Part shown: positions 34,856 to 43,283 of the stretch, piece after piece | Layout of the letters: the number at the start of each line of letters is the position of its first letter | How positions within the stretch are numbered: position 1 is the stretch's first letter | DNA from: an uncultured Porphyromonas sp. | GTDB lineage: Bacteria; Bacteroidota; Bacteroidia; Bacteroidales; Porphyromonadaceae | NCBI RefSeq assembly: GCF_900541275.1 | Contig: NZ_UQJH01000003.1 | Span: 72,900-136,899 of the forward strand | Length of the DNA: 64,000 nt | Direction of reading: 5' to 3' | Translations under genes and position numbers: made by a program | Notes under the pieces: model-generated | Seen by the model: the letters and a program-made list of their open reading frames with translations, nothing else | What the model was told of the DNA's origin: nothing | Databases searched by the model: none

Positions 34856-35245
34856 ATGAATAGGCAAGTATTAGCGACGATCGCCGTGATACTGGGTCTC
34901 CTCGGAGCGCTCTATTACATCTACGAGATGGTGACGGGGCCTGCACCATGGCACGACCACGTGTATATGGTGGCACTCTTTGCACTGATCTCCGTATTCA
35001 GCTATCCCAACGCCTGCTATGGTTCCTTCAACGAGGTTCACTCCGTCTACCTGCTTGACCGGGCGTGGCGCGAAGCAGCAGCCGGCTACATCGTCATCGG
35101 GGTGCTATTAGTGGTGAGTCTCATCCTCCACTGCACCCAGTCACTCGACTACCTCCGTCAGGAGCTGGGCTCGCTCATCGTCCTCGCCGCCTTTGCCGGC
35201 AGCACCTACTACCGCTACCGCAAGCAGCGCAAGCGCCTTCGGTAG
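34856..35245 (+). CDS. Small multi-pass membrane protein
   Basis: A 129-residue protein with three or four hydrophobic segments (LATIAVILGLLGALYYIYEM, YMVALFALISVFSYP, AGYIVIGVLLVVSLILH, ELGSLIVLAAFAGSTYY) and a basic C-terminus RYRKQRKRLR that should stay in the cytoplasm. I do not recognise a family. It lies 9 bases after the HU-SPOR gene and shares its strand, so the two are likely cotranscribed and end at the terminator at 35.26-35.30 kb. Real coding is supported by position, size and orderly hydropathy. Confidence 0.75.
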   Translation: MNRQVLATIAVILGLLGALYYIYEMVTGPAPWHDHVYMVALFALISVFSYPNACYGSFNEVHSVYLLDRAWREAAAGYIVIGVLLVVSLILHCTQSLDYLRQELGSLIVLAAFAGSTYYRYRKQRKRLR

Positions 35246-35251
35246 GTTGTT

Positions 35252-35300
35252 AAAAAAAAGAGAGCCCCCCGCAAGTCTCGTACTTGCGGGGGGCTCTCTT
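35252..35300. terminator. Two-way terminator
   Basis: A perfect 18-bp stem (35259-35276 with 35282-35299) has an A-run on the left (35252-35259) and a short T-run on the right. It serves the HU-SPOR pair and the convergent TonB locus. Confidence 0.9.
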
Positions 35301-35314
35301 TGTATCCTCTAAGA

Positions 35315-36352
35315 TCAGAGGAAGCGACCCTTACTCAGATCATCTTCCGGCGCCTTGGCAGAGAAGCGCAGAAGATCCTCCAGTGCCTCCTGCTCCGTGA
35401 TGCCGGCAGCGTCACTCAGCTTCTTCACGAGGAGCTTCTCCTCAGGTCTTAGCTTGGAGAGGTCGTGAGTATCCGTCTCGATATACTCCCCGGTATTGGC
35501 AAAGACGATGAAGGGGATCCCCTTCAGATTAACATCCACCACATCTGTAGCTCGCTGCTTGCGCGTCATCCCGTAGAAGGGCGAAGGACGACCACCCTCA
35601 CCGCTAAACTTGCTGGATCTCGCATGGAGGAGTGTCAGCTGTAGCTCGAAGCGGCTCTCTGTCACAGGAAACTCCATAAAGCCCTTCAGCCCGATCGGAT
35701 TGGAGATCCCGGTGTACTTTGCCCCGTCGTTTAGTGTCTTATCCCAAGGGTCAGTGTCGAAGTAGTAGTAATACATATAGCGATAATCACCGTCGGCAAA
35801 CTTCATATCAGGGTCACCAAACTTTGTGGGACGAATGTTGCGGGCGGTGAAGAAGAACTGGTGCCTCTTGTCCTCACCATTGGTGGCAAATTGCCCCGTA
35901 ATCTCCTTCCCCTCCTTGTCGTACATCTTGATGATGAGACCACACTGGCGATCAGAGAGGCCGGCATCCCTACTGGCGTAGAAGGACTGGTCCGTCCAGT
36001 CTCTCTTCGCCGGATCAATGATCGTAGAGAGGTCAGGAGACTTTACGCCCTCCTTACCACCATAGACGATGAAGCGGGCAACACCCTTCGGAGATATCTT
36101 CCACCCCTCACCGGGGACCTCCTCGAGGATCATCACCTGCTCGCTTGGAGTATACTTCACTCCCTCTCTATGTCCGGTAGCGTGCACCTTATTGCCGTGG
36201 AAGTGGCAGTCAAAGAGGATCAGCTCGATCTTCTTCGGGTCATCGTGGTTCTTATTCTGTACCTCGTCGACCGGAGTACTGGGCTTGCAGGCTGCGAGAC
36301 CAAGGGTCAGGAGTAGCAGGGCTATGAGCGTAGTGTAGATAGTTTTCTTCAT
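35315..36352 (-). CDS. Lipoprotein partner of a TonB receptor
   Basis: A 345-residue lipoprotein of unknown function. The signal MKKTIYTTLIALLLLTLGLAAC ends in a lipobox. Shortly after it comes FDCHFHGNKVHATGHREG, a His-rich stretch with four histidines in eighteen residues that could bind metal or haem. The middle is rich in Tyr and Phe (YRYMYYYYFDTDPWD), and the C-terminus is alpha-helical and charged. The gene starts 4 bases after the TonB receptor gene, so it is almost surely cotranscribed with it and may hand ligand to it from the surface. I do not recognise the family. Confidence 0.85.
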   Translation of the reverse strand: MKKTIYTTLIALLLLTLGLAACKPSTPVDEVQNKNHDDPKKIELILFDCHFHGNKVHATGHREGVKYTPSEQVMILEEVPGEGWKISPKGVARFIVYGGKEGVKSPDLSTIIDPAKRDWTDQSFYASRDAGLSDRQCGLIIKMYDKEGKEITGQFATNGEDKRHQFFFTARNIRPTKFGDPDMKFADGDYRYMYYYYFDTDPWDKTLNDGAKYTGISNPIGLKGFMEFPVTESRFELQLTLLHARSSKFSGEGGRPSPFYGMTRKQRATDVVDVNLKGIPFIVFANTGEYIETDTHDLSKLRPEEKLLVKKLSDAAGITEQEALEDLLRFSAKAPEDDLSKGRFL

Positions 36353-36356
36353 GATA

Positions 36357-38651
36357 TTAAAAGTGATAGGTCACGGCCAGTCGCACGTCCCTACCGAGAT
36401 CGTGCGCATAGTACCGTGAGAGATTGGTGTATTCCTTGTATTCCGTATTCAGCAGGTTGGAGACGGAGAGCGCGATGCTGAGCGACTGCTCTCCGGTAAG
36501 CGGAATCATCGTTCCCGCCTCAAGGCCGAGGAGATGGTAGGCCGGCGGAGCGTACGGGATCAGATCCTGCTCGGGATCGAAGCGCCGTTGCTTGGCCACA
36601 TACTTATGCGACAGCCCGATCGTGGTCTCCCTCCAGAGGGGGAGCTTCACATCAAGCGTCTGAGTTAGGCGAAATGGAGGGATGAAGGGGAGATACCGCC
36701 CGGTGGAGCGCTCGTTACCGAGGACGATACCCCCCAGTACCCGATACGAGATCCGGTCGGTGACCGACCAGCGGACCTCCGCATCCACCCCGCGGAGAAA
36801 GGCGGAGGTACTGCGGTAGCGGAAGAGGGGATAGGAACCGCTGAGGACAGAGAAGAAGTCTCCCGTCGGAGCCTTGTAGATATACCCGCCGATCCACTGC
36901 AGATACCCCTCGACCGATGCTCTAAGGGTGCTTGAGGAGTAGTCGATAGCGGCAATCCACTTTAGTGCCCTCTCGCTGCCCATAGTATCGTCCCCCTTGA
37001 GATACAGTCCACCGGCAGCGTCCAGTCCCTCGCTCCAGAGCTCCGCCACGTGGGGCGCCCGCCAAGCGCTGCCGAGCTGCGTCGTCAGAGCGAGGGAGGG
37101 GAGGAGGTGATAGTGTGCCGCCGCCATGGCAGTGAGATTGAGATACCGCCGCTCGCCCCCGTAAGGTCGCGAGTAGAGGTCGATGCCCTCGGCATTGAGG
37201 TACAGGGCGTCGATGCGACTGCCCGCCTCGAGAGCCAGCCGCTCGGTCTGGTACTTCTGCACCCCATAGAGCCCGCCGGAGAGACGGACGTAATTGGGTA
37301 TCAGAGGGACCACTCCCGTACCGGGCTGACTATAGTTGTTGCTGTAGGTGACCCCGCTCCCCACCTCGCTCGACCAAGGACCATAGCTTTTTGACCAGGT
37401 GAGGTCGCCCTGGGCATTGTCAAGCGTCAGGCTGACGCTCGGGATGGAGGAGCGGTCCATACGGCGGAAGTGGTACTCCCGCTGACGGTCACGCTGGTAG
37501 GCGAGACATAGGGCAAGGGTCCCCAAGCGGTCACTGCGATACTCGCCCCGGAGGCGGAGGTTGTGATGGATAGATCGGTGGCGGGGAAAGGCTATGGAGC
37601 GTGAGAAAGGGGACGTCTCCACCGGTCGCCCAAGCTTGATCCGCTCCCGCAGGAGATCCTCGCTGCCAAGCTGCGCACCGAAGTAGATCCCCTCATTGTG
37701 GTCGCTCAGGTTGTAGAAGAGCTCCACCAGCCCCCTCTCCCCTCTCCACCCGAGGCTGAGGTCGAGGTCTCCCGACCGAGCGCCGGTATTATTAAGGAGG
37801 TACTTGGCGGTTGAGCGGTCCCCGGCGGTGGCATAGGCGGCCTGGATGCGGTAGGCGACAGAGGACAAGGGGCTGCCGGCAAGGGCGAAGTCGGCACCGA
37901 GGCTACGACCATTGGATCCATACTCTGTGCCTATGCGCCCGGAAGTCTGCTCACCATAGGGCAGCAGCGGGCTGTCGATGATGATCACCCCACCGAGGGC
38001 ATCGCTGCCGTAGCGAACCGACTCCGCCCCCTTGAGGACGGTGATCATGCCAGCATGCCCTGCGTGGAGCCGGGTGCCGAAGTCGACATTCCACTGCTGC
38101 GCCTCCTGACGCACGCCGTTTCGGATGATCAGGATCCTATTCCCCGAGAGACCGTGGATCACCGGCACCCCCTCGCCACTGCCGGTACTGATGCTGCTCA
38201 CCCCCTTGACCATCGTCAGCGCATCGGTCAGGTCTTGTCGGATCGTCCGGTGGAGGTCGTCGGAGGTGATCACATCCCCCACCATCGTCCGCGCCTTGGG
38301 TGTCCGCTGTGCCACCACCTCAACAGCGTCCAGCACTTCGCGAGCGGGACGCATATAAATAGTGGTATCCCTCAGACTCTCCACCGGGATTGAGAAGGGC
38401 TCATAGCCGACGAAGCTGCCGACGAGCCGATCCCCTCCTTGCCCGGCAACCGTTGGGACAAGCGCAAGACCGGCGCCATCAGTGAGACAGGTGTGACGAC
38501 CCAGCCGGAGGATCACGCCCGGCAGGGGCTGTTTGTCCTCAGCATCGAGGACCGTGACCCGCCACGACTGAGCCGCCGCCGACAGGGTCAGTAGCGTGAG
38601 CAGTGTCCCCAAGAGGGTACACCTCACGCCGTCATATGGTATGTGTGTCAT
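36357..38651 (-). CDS. TonB-dependent outer-membrane receptor
   Basis: A 764-residue receptor that imports a scarce ligand, driven by TonB. A signal peptide (TLLTLLTLSAAAQS) is followed by a short CarboxypepD_reg-like domain (WRVTVLDAEDKQPLPGVILRLG) and the plug with VIHGLSGNRILIIRNGVRQEAQQW and ITVLKGAESVRYGSDALGGVI. The barrel ends in VRLAVTYHF, the aromatic C-terminal signal for BAM. The plug pattern GLSGNRILIIRNGVRQEAQQW recalls ZnuD/haem-type receptors, so metal or haem is possible but not shown. It is the middle gene of a three-gene operon. Confidence 0.94.
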   Translation of the reverse strand: MTHIPYDGVRCTLLGTLLTLLTLSAAAQSWRVTVLDAEDKQPLPGVILRLGRHTCLTDGAGLALVPTVAGQGGDRLVGSFVGYEPFSIPVESLRDTTIYMRPAREVLDAVEVVAQRTPKARTMVGDVITSDDLHRTIRQDLTDALTMVKGVSSISTGSGEGVPVIHGLSGNRILIIRNGVRQEAQQWNVDFGTRLHAGHAGMITVLKGAESVRYGSDALGGVIIIDSPLLPYGEQTSGRIGTEYGSNGRSLGADFALAGSPLSSVAYRIQAAYATAGDRSTAKYLLNNTGARSGDLDLSLGWRGERGLVELFYNLSDHNEGIYFGAQLGSEDLLRERIKLGRPVETSPFSRSIAFPRHRSIHHNLRLRGEYRSDRLGTLALCLAYQRDRQREYHFRRMDRSSIPSVSLTLDNAQGDLTWSKSYGPWSSEVGSGVTYSNNYSQPGTGVVPLIPNYVRLSGGLYGVQKYQTERLALEAGSRIDALYLNAEGIDLYSRPYGGERRYLNLTAMAAAHYHLLPSLALTTQLGSAWRAPHVAELWSEGLDAAGGLYLKGDDTMGSERALKWIAAIDYSSSTLRASVEGYLQWIGGYIYKAPTGDFFSVLSGSYPLFRYRSTSAFLRGVDAEVRWSVTDRISYRVLGGIVLGNERSTGRYLPFIPPFRLTQTLDVKLPLWRETTIGLSHKYVAKQRRFDPEQDLIPYAPPAYHLLGLEAGTMIPLTGEQSLSIALSVSNLLNTEYKEYTNLSRYYAHDLGRDVRLAVTYHF

Positions 38652-38714
38652 TTGATTTCTCTCTATAGTACAACAGAGCCGACCGCTCAGGAGAGCGACC
38701 GACGACAGGCGTTA

Positions 38715-39026
38715 CTATAGAGAGAAGGGAGGGGCACGAAGGGACGGAAGGTCAAGCGAGACAGAGTGTAGCACCGGAGTCGGAGCCACGGAGAGCTCTA
38801 CACCGGGCATCCGAGGTCCAGTGACCTCAGGAGTCCCCTCACCCTCGTCAAAAGTCTCGGAGAGGAAGTGGAGGAAGAGACAGCCGGTGGCACTCGTCGC
38901 CGAGGTGTCGCAGAGACCGCTGACGTGATCAACCGACGAGAGGTGGACCGGAAGCGTCACCGCTACCGAGCCAAAGACAGCCAGCATCACGCCGGCCAGC
39001 ACCCTTATAAGCTGCTCCCTCTTCAT
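38715..39026 (-). CDS. Small exported protein at the TonB locus
   Basis: A 103-residue protein. After an N-terminal basic stretch comes one hydrophobic segment (RVLAGVMLAVFGSVAVTLPVH) that may be a signal or an anchor. The mature part has His and Cys residues (SSVDHVSGLCDTSATSATGCLFLHF) that could bind metal, then a Pro-rich tail. Small proteins of this kind often sit in front of metal-linked TonB receptors in Bacteroidota. I place it here by position and by the TACCTTTG promoter, whose box ends only 8 bases from its ATG. No family is recognised. Confidence 0.7.
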   Translation of the reverse strand: MKREQLIRVLAGVMLAVFGSVAVTLPVHLSSVDHVSGLCDTSATSATGCLFLHFLSETFDEGEGTPEVTGPRMPGVELSVAPTPVLHSVSLDLPSLRAPPFSL

Positions 39027-39034
39027 ATCTTTGG

Positions 39035-39042
39035 CAAAGGTA
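39035..39042 (-). promoter_or_regulatory. Promoter -7 box of the TonB locus
   Basis: TACCTTTG on the minus strand, only 8 bases before the ATG at 39026, so the leader would be a few bases at most. Confidence 0.75.
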
Positions 39043-39148
39043 CGAAAAAAGGTAAGTAGAGTGCGACAATATCACATGGGTTGACAGGCAGAGACGCATT
39101 TGAGTAGCACAGAAGTCCACCAACTCATTATGAAGGGTGGGGAACGAA

Positions 39149-39404
39149 GCACCCCTTGCGGGTGCCCGTTTCCTAGCCACGAGGTCGAGGGGCGTGGCCC
39201 CGAAGACCCGTGGACCGGGCATCGCAAGTGATCGCGACCCCGCCAGGGTGTCGCACCGGTTGCCTGACTCCCTGGTAAGTGCGACACCCTGGCGGGGTCG
39301 TATATCTTTCCCGAGCTCTTCTTTCCCGAAGTCTTCGGGGCTACGCCCCTCGACATTCGGGCTAAAGACCGGTGATCCCTCCGGGGCTTCGCCCCTGCGG
39401 GATC
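39149..39404. repeat. Cluster of nested long inverted repeats
   Basis: Outer arms at 39184-39207 and 39331-39354 (24 bp) match with one G-T change. Inside them is a perfect 22-bp inverted repeat at 39235-39256 and 39279-39300 with a 22-base loop. Small stems flank it: GCACCC/GGGTGC at 39149-39165, and GATCCC/GGGATC at 39374-39404 around a GGGGC/GCCCC stem. Open frames cross the cluster on both strands, but they mirror each other through the palindromes and look non-coding. It lies between the TonB locus and the lipoprotein gene; the remainder of 39043-39569 holds nothing I can name. Confidence 0.85.
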
Positions 39405-39569
39405 GGCAGGCGTGTGCATTAGGAGAGGAATCTTCAACTGCAGATCTCTTCTGCATAGCGGTAAAAATCAAATGCGTCAGTCCTGAGCCCAAAAGTCGCA
39501 TCGCGCTCAATGTCCGAAGAAATGAGTAACTTTAGGTCGCAATCACAGAAGGGTTTACAAAAGATTGTC

Positions 39570-40376
39570 ATGAAAAAAGTAACATCATCACTCCTACTCC
39601 TTATGCTTCCGCTGCTTGTCGGGCTTTCCGGGTGTCTCCCCAAGCTCGACGAGACGGAGGAGGTCATCACGTGGGATCACTTTGCGACCGGCTTCATCGA
39701 GAAACCGACCTTTACAGCGGGGCAGGACTACGGCACAGGACTCCTCTATATCCTAAGCGCCAAGGAGGTGACGGGACAAAAAGTGAGGACCTTCAAGGAC
39801 TGTGTCACGATCCTTGACGAGTCGCAGCGTCCTCGCGTTGCTAAGTATGCTGAGTCTTTCGGAGACAAGCTGGACAAGCCCTTTACCTACAAGGGACTGG
39901 TCCGTAACGGAGGAGCACCCGTACCGCTTCACTTCTACTATGCCACGCCGGTCTCCTCGATCGTCATCACCAGCGACATCGCCTGGAGCAAGAGCCTGCC
40001 GGCAGGGAGCGACTTGGCGAGCGAATTTGCCTACTTCACCGGCTGCTCCGACCTCTTTGCGAAGGAGCACAAGAAGTACTCCCCCAAGGAGCCACCCTCA
40101 GACTTTCCGATCCAGAACGCCGCTTACAACGAGATCCTCCAGCGAAACTTTGCCAATCAGAGTAGCGTCACCGAGATGCTCTACGGCAAGCTGAGCGACC
40201 TTAACCTGACAGGTCTGGACTACGTCGGCATCTCTACGGTCTTTATGATCCTGGGGACGGACAATGCCGAGTACCGCAAGCCCCAGACGCTGACCGTGAA
40301 GATGACCTTCCGCGACGGACAGACCGCCACCTCGGAATTGAAGCTCAATCAGTACGGCCGTGGCCCGTGGATGTGA
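39570..40376 (+). CDS. Lipoprotein of unknown function
   Basis: A 268-residue lipoprotein. The start MKKVTSSLLLLMLPLLVGLSGC gives a clean signal and lipobox; an in-frame ATG at 39510 adds 20 residues without features and was rejected. The mature part is acidic and mixed alpha-beta (LPKLDETEEVITWDHF, then a Tyr- and Phe-rich middle, then TLTVKMTFRDGQTATSEL near the end). I recognise no family. It is transcribed toward trmD, whose own promoter lies 38 bases after its stop, so it may be monocistronic. Confidence 0.78.
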   Translation: MKKVTSSLLLLMLPLLVGLSGCLPKLDETEEVITWDHFATGFIEKPTFTAGQDYGTGLLYILSAKEVTGQKVRTFKDCVTILDESQRPRVAKYAESFGDKLDKPFTYKGLVRNGGAPVPLHFYYATPVSSIVITSDIAWSKSLPAGSDLASEFAYFTGCSDLFAKEHKKYSPKEPPSDFPIQNAAYNEILQRNFANQSSVTEMLYGKLSDLNLTGLDYVGISTVFMILGTDNAEYRKPQTLTVKMTFRDGQTATSELKLNQYGRGPWM

Positions 40377-40413
40377 GGACCGGTAGCAGCGGAGCTATGT
40401 GCCGGGGACTTGG

Positions 40414-40421
40414 TATCTTTG
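40414..40421 (+). promoter_or_regulatory. Promoter -7 box for trmD, abutting the start codon
   Basis: TATCTTTG is followed after only 4 bases (CGCT) by the trmD ATG at 40426. The transcript would be leaderless or nearly so if this box is used. Confidence 0.7.
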
Positions 40422-40425
40422 CGCT

Positions 40426-41124
40426 ATGAGAGTCGATATACTGACCGTACTGCCGGAGATGATCGAGCCCTTCATCGGCATGTCGATGCTTAAGAGGGCT
40501 CAGGAAAAGGGTCTCGCTGAGATCTTTGTCCATAACCTCCGTGACTATACCTCCAATAAGTGGCGCCGCGTGGATGACTATCCCTTCGGCGGTGCCGCCG
40601 GTATGGTGATGCAGATAGAGCCGGTGGAGCGCGCCATTGAGACGCTTCGGGCTGAGCGGACCTACGATGAGGTGATCTTCACCTCACCAGATGGGGATCT
40701 GCTCGACCAGCCGACTGCCAATAGCCTCTCCCTCAAGGAGAATATCATCATCCTCTGCGGGCACTACAAGGGCATCGACCAGCGCATCCGCGACCACCTG
40801 ATCACCCGCGAGATCAGCATCGGTGACTACGTCCTCACCGGAGGAGAGCTCCCCGCTGCCGTGATCGCTGACTCGATCATCCGCCTGATCCCGGGGGTGC
40901 TGGGCGACGAGGAGAGCGCACTCTCCGACTCCTTCCAGGACAACCTCCTCGCCCCGCCCATCTATACCCGTCCCGCCGACTGGCATGGGTGGAGGGTACC
41001 CGATGTACTTCTCTCCGGCAATGAGCGTCTCATACGCGAGTGGGAGTACGACCGGGCGGTAGAGCGGACGAAGCGGCTTCGCCCACAGCTCCTCGAAGGG
41101 GAAGGGTCCTCTCACAAGAATTAG
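40426..41124 (+). CDS. trmD: tRNA (guanine-N1-)-methyltransferase
   Basis: Methylates G37 in tRNAs with a G at position 36, which keeps the reading frame during translation. 232 residues. MRVDILTVLPEMIEPFIG is the typical N-terminus. HNLRDYTSNKWRRVDDYPFGGAAGMVM holds the D-PYG-like substrate block. ILCGHYKGIDQRIRDHL and EISIGDYVLTGGELPAAVIAD form the SPOUT trefoil knot that binds SAM. The start was set at 40426 since an upstream in-frame ATG lies before the promoter box. guaA starts 30 bases after its stop and may be cotranscribed. Confidence 0.96.
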   Translation: MRVDILTVLPEMIEPFIGMSMLKRAQEKGLAEIFVHNLRDYTSNKWRRVDDYPFGGAAGMVMQIEPVERAIETLRAERTYDEVIFTSPDGDLLDQPTANSLSLKENIIILCGHYKGIDQRIRDHLITREISIGDYVLTGGELPAAVIADSIIRLIPGVLGDEESALSDSFQDNLLAPPIYTRPADWHGWRVPDVLLSGNERLIREWEYDRAVERTKRLRPQLLEGEGSSHKN

Positions 41125-41154
41125 TGCAATCACACACACTATACAGATCCCTAA

Positions 41155-42684
41155 ATGCTTGACAAAATCCTAATCTTAGACTTTGGCTCCCAGACGACTC
41201 AGCTCATCGCTCGCCGTGTGAGAGACCTCGGTGTCTACTGTGAGGTGGTGCCATACCGATCGATACCGGAGGACTTCTCCGGTATCAAGGGTGTCATCCT
41301 CAGCGGTAGCCCCTACTCCATCCACGATCCCCGATCCTTCCGGATCGACGTGCAGGCGCTGTTCGACCGGGGGCTCCCGATCTTGGCGATCTGCTACGGG
41401 GCCCAGCTGATCACCGGCGAACTGGGTGGCACTGTCGAGCAGACAGGGCTGCACGAGTATGGCCGCACCCATCTCTCCATAGGCAGCGAGGGGGCAAAGG
41501 ATCCGCTCCTCCGGGGACTCTCCGAGGGGACGACTGTCTGGATGTCCCACAGTGACTCGATCACCGTTCTGCCGGAGGGATTTGAGGTGCTGGCGACGAC
41601 GGAGAATATCCCGATCGCCGTCTTCCGCAGCAAGACAGCTCCGGTCTGGGGCGTGCAGTTTCACCCCGAGGCGCACCACTCCGAGCAGGGGAGCCGCCTG
41701 CTGGATAACTTCATCGACATATGCGGGCTGGAGCACGACTGGACGCCTGCCTCCTTCATCGACACCACGGTGGCTGAGCTGAGGGAGCAGCTGGGAGAGG
41801 ACAAGGTGATCCTCGCCCTCAGTGGCGGGGTCGACTCGAGCGTCTGCGCCACCCTACTCCACCGCGCTATCGGTGACCGGCTCTACTGCATCTTCGTCAA
41901 CCACGGACTCCTCCGCAAGGGAGAGTTTGACGAAGTGATGTCCCTCTACAAGGGGCTGGGGCTGAATGTAAAGGGGATCGACGCCGTCGACTACTTCTAC
42001 TCCCAGCTCGAGGGCGTCTCTGACCCGGAGCAGAAGCGGAAGATCATCGGCAAGGGCTTCATTGACGTCTTTGCCGCTGAGGCTCATAAGCTAAGGGAGG
42101 TGAAGTGGCTCGCCCAGGGGACGATCTACCCCGACGTGATCGAGTCGCTCTCCATTACCGGCACGACGATCAAGAGCCACCACAATGTGGGCGGTCTGCC
42201 TGAGGATCTGAAGTTTAGCCTCGTGGAGCCGCTCCGCAAGCTCTTCAAGGACGAGGTGCGCAAGGTGGGCGAGGAGCTCGGTATGCCGCACGACATGGTC
42301 TATCGTCAGCCCTTCCCCGGTCCCGGTCTCGCCATCCGCATCCTCGGTGATATCACGCCTGAGAAGGTTCGGATCCTGCAGGAGGCGGACCACATCTTCA
42401 TCAGCCGACTCCGCGAGGCCGGTCTCTACGACGAGGTATGGCAGGCGGGAGCGATCCTCCTACCGGTTCACTCCGTCGGCGTGATGGGTGACGAGCGTAC
42501 CTACGACCAGGTGATCGCACTCCGTGCTGTCACCTCCGTCGATGCGATGAGTGCCGACTGGGCGCACCTGCCCTACGACTTCCTCGCACGTGTGTCGAGT
42601 GAGATCATCAATACGGTGGACGGCGTCAATCGCTGCGTCTACGACATCTCCTCCAAGCCGCCATCCACGATCGAGTGGGAGTAA
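41155..42684 (+). CDS. guaA: GMP synthase (glutamine-hydrolysing)
   Basis: Converts XMP to GMP with glutamine and ATP. 509 residues, the normal two-domain form. The class I amidotransferase half has ILILDFGSQTTQLIARRVR, LAICYGAQLITGE with the catalytic cysteine, and VWGVQFHPEAHHSEQG with the His-x-Glu pair. The ATP-pyrophosphatase half has VILALSGGVDSSVCATLLH as the PP-loop. The C-terminal dimerisation domain follows (RQPFPGPGLAIRILGDITPEK), and it ends in KPPSTIEWE, a canonical terminus. An intrinsic terminator sits just after it and marks the edge of the accessory island. Confidence 0.98.
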   Translation: MLDKILILDFGSQTTQLIARRVRDLGVYCEVVPYRSIPEDFSGIKGVILSGSPYSIHDPRSFRIDVQALFDRGLPILAICYGAQLITGELGGTVEQTGLHEYGRTHLSIGSEGAKDPLLRGLSEGTTVWMSHSDSITVLPEGFEVLATTENIPIAVFRSKTAPVWGVQFHPEAHHSEQGSRLLDNFIDICGLEHDWTPASFIDTTVAELREQLGEDKVILALSGGVDSSVCATLLHRAIGDRLYCIFVNHGLLRKGEFDEVMSLYKGLGLNVKGIDAVDYFYSQLEGVSDPEQKRKIIGKGFIDVFAAEAHKLREVKWLAQGTIYPDVIESLSITGTTIKSHHNVGGLPEDLKFSLVEPLRKLFKDEVRKVGEELGMPHDMVYRQPFPGPGLAIRILGDITPEKVRILQEADHIFISRLREAGLYDEVWQAGAILLPVHSVGVMGDERTYDQVIALRAVTSVDAMSADWAHLPYDFLARVSSEIINTVDGVNRCVYDISSKPPSTIEWE

Positions 42685-42705
42685 TCACCCCGAGAGCATA
42701 AAGAG

Positions 42706-42742
42706 AAAGGACGCACGACCAAATGGCTGTGCGTCCTTTTTT
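42706..42742 (+). terminator. Terminator of guaA
   Basis: An 11-bp stem (42706-42716 with 42729-42739) runs into six T. Confidence 0.88.
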
Positions 42743-43283
42743 CACTTCTCCCCGAGGAGCTTCACCAGCTTGTGCGGAATCGAGGTGCTACAAGACAAGG
42801 TTGTTATATCTAAAAAAGTGCTACATTTGTGGTGAACCTATGAGGATCTCACTATAATAGTTGGCATCCGGAGGGATTCCTACCTCAGGTACACACTACA
42901 TATGGAGGCGTTTACTTGACGCTTTAGTTTGACGGTCCAGAAACTTCGCAACTTTCAAATCCTGTCGAAACAAAGCAACGGTAGATGTCCTGCAGATAGT
43001 TTATTGCGCACGGACTATGCAAAAGCATATCTCCAAGTGTGCCGTACACTATCAGCGTAGGCTTCTGCGTTGCTCGTTCAGACAGGATTGGGCAATGCGA
43101 AGGCCTTAGATCGTGGGACGAGTGACAGTACAGACTCCCACGCTTTTTTATGTGGTCATTATTATAATAACATCGCCTCGGCTTGAGGGTCTGCCGGGAT
43201 TTTTCAGGACAAAACATCCTATTGATAGAATAGTACACCTCTATCAGGATGGTGCTTGCCAAAGCATACTAAGAGTCTAAGAT
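42743..43283 (+). other. Gene-free stretch at the island edge
   Basis: No coding frame is convincing in these 540 bases. It holds the promoter-like box at 42822 and then about 450 bases up to the Hsp70 start, with only short palindromes such as TGCTT/AAGCA near 43252-43266. A minus-strand frame at 42924-43262 has no features. A long regulatory leader, an undetected small RNA, or a decayed insertion boundary would all fit. Confidence 0.4.
42822..42829 (+). promoter_or_regulatory. Promoter -7 box candidate for the Hsp70 operon
   Basis: TACATTTG matches TAnnTTTG, 455 bases before the Hsp70 ATG, which would give an unusually long leader. Confidence 0.45.

Noticed and set aside
39072..39529. Open frames on both strands across the palindrome cluster
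   Set aside because: Their sequences mirror one another through the inverted repeats, and no start region, signal or family is seen.
42924..43262. Minus-strand open frame of 112 residues before the Hsp70 gene
   Set aside because: No domain, odd composition and no promoter; it is probably chance in the AT-richer stretch.
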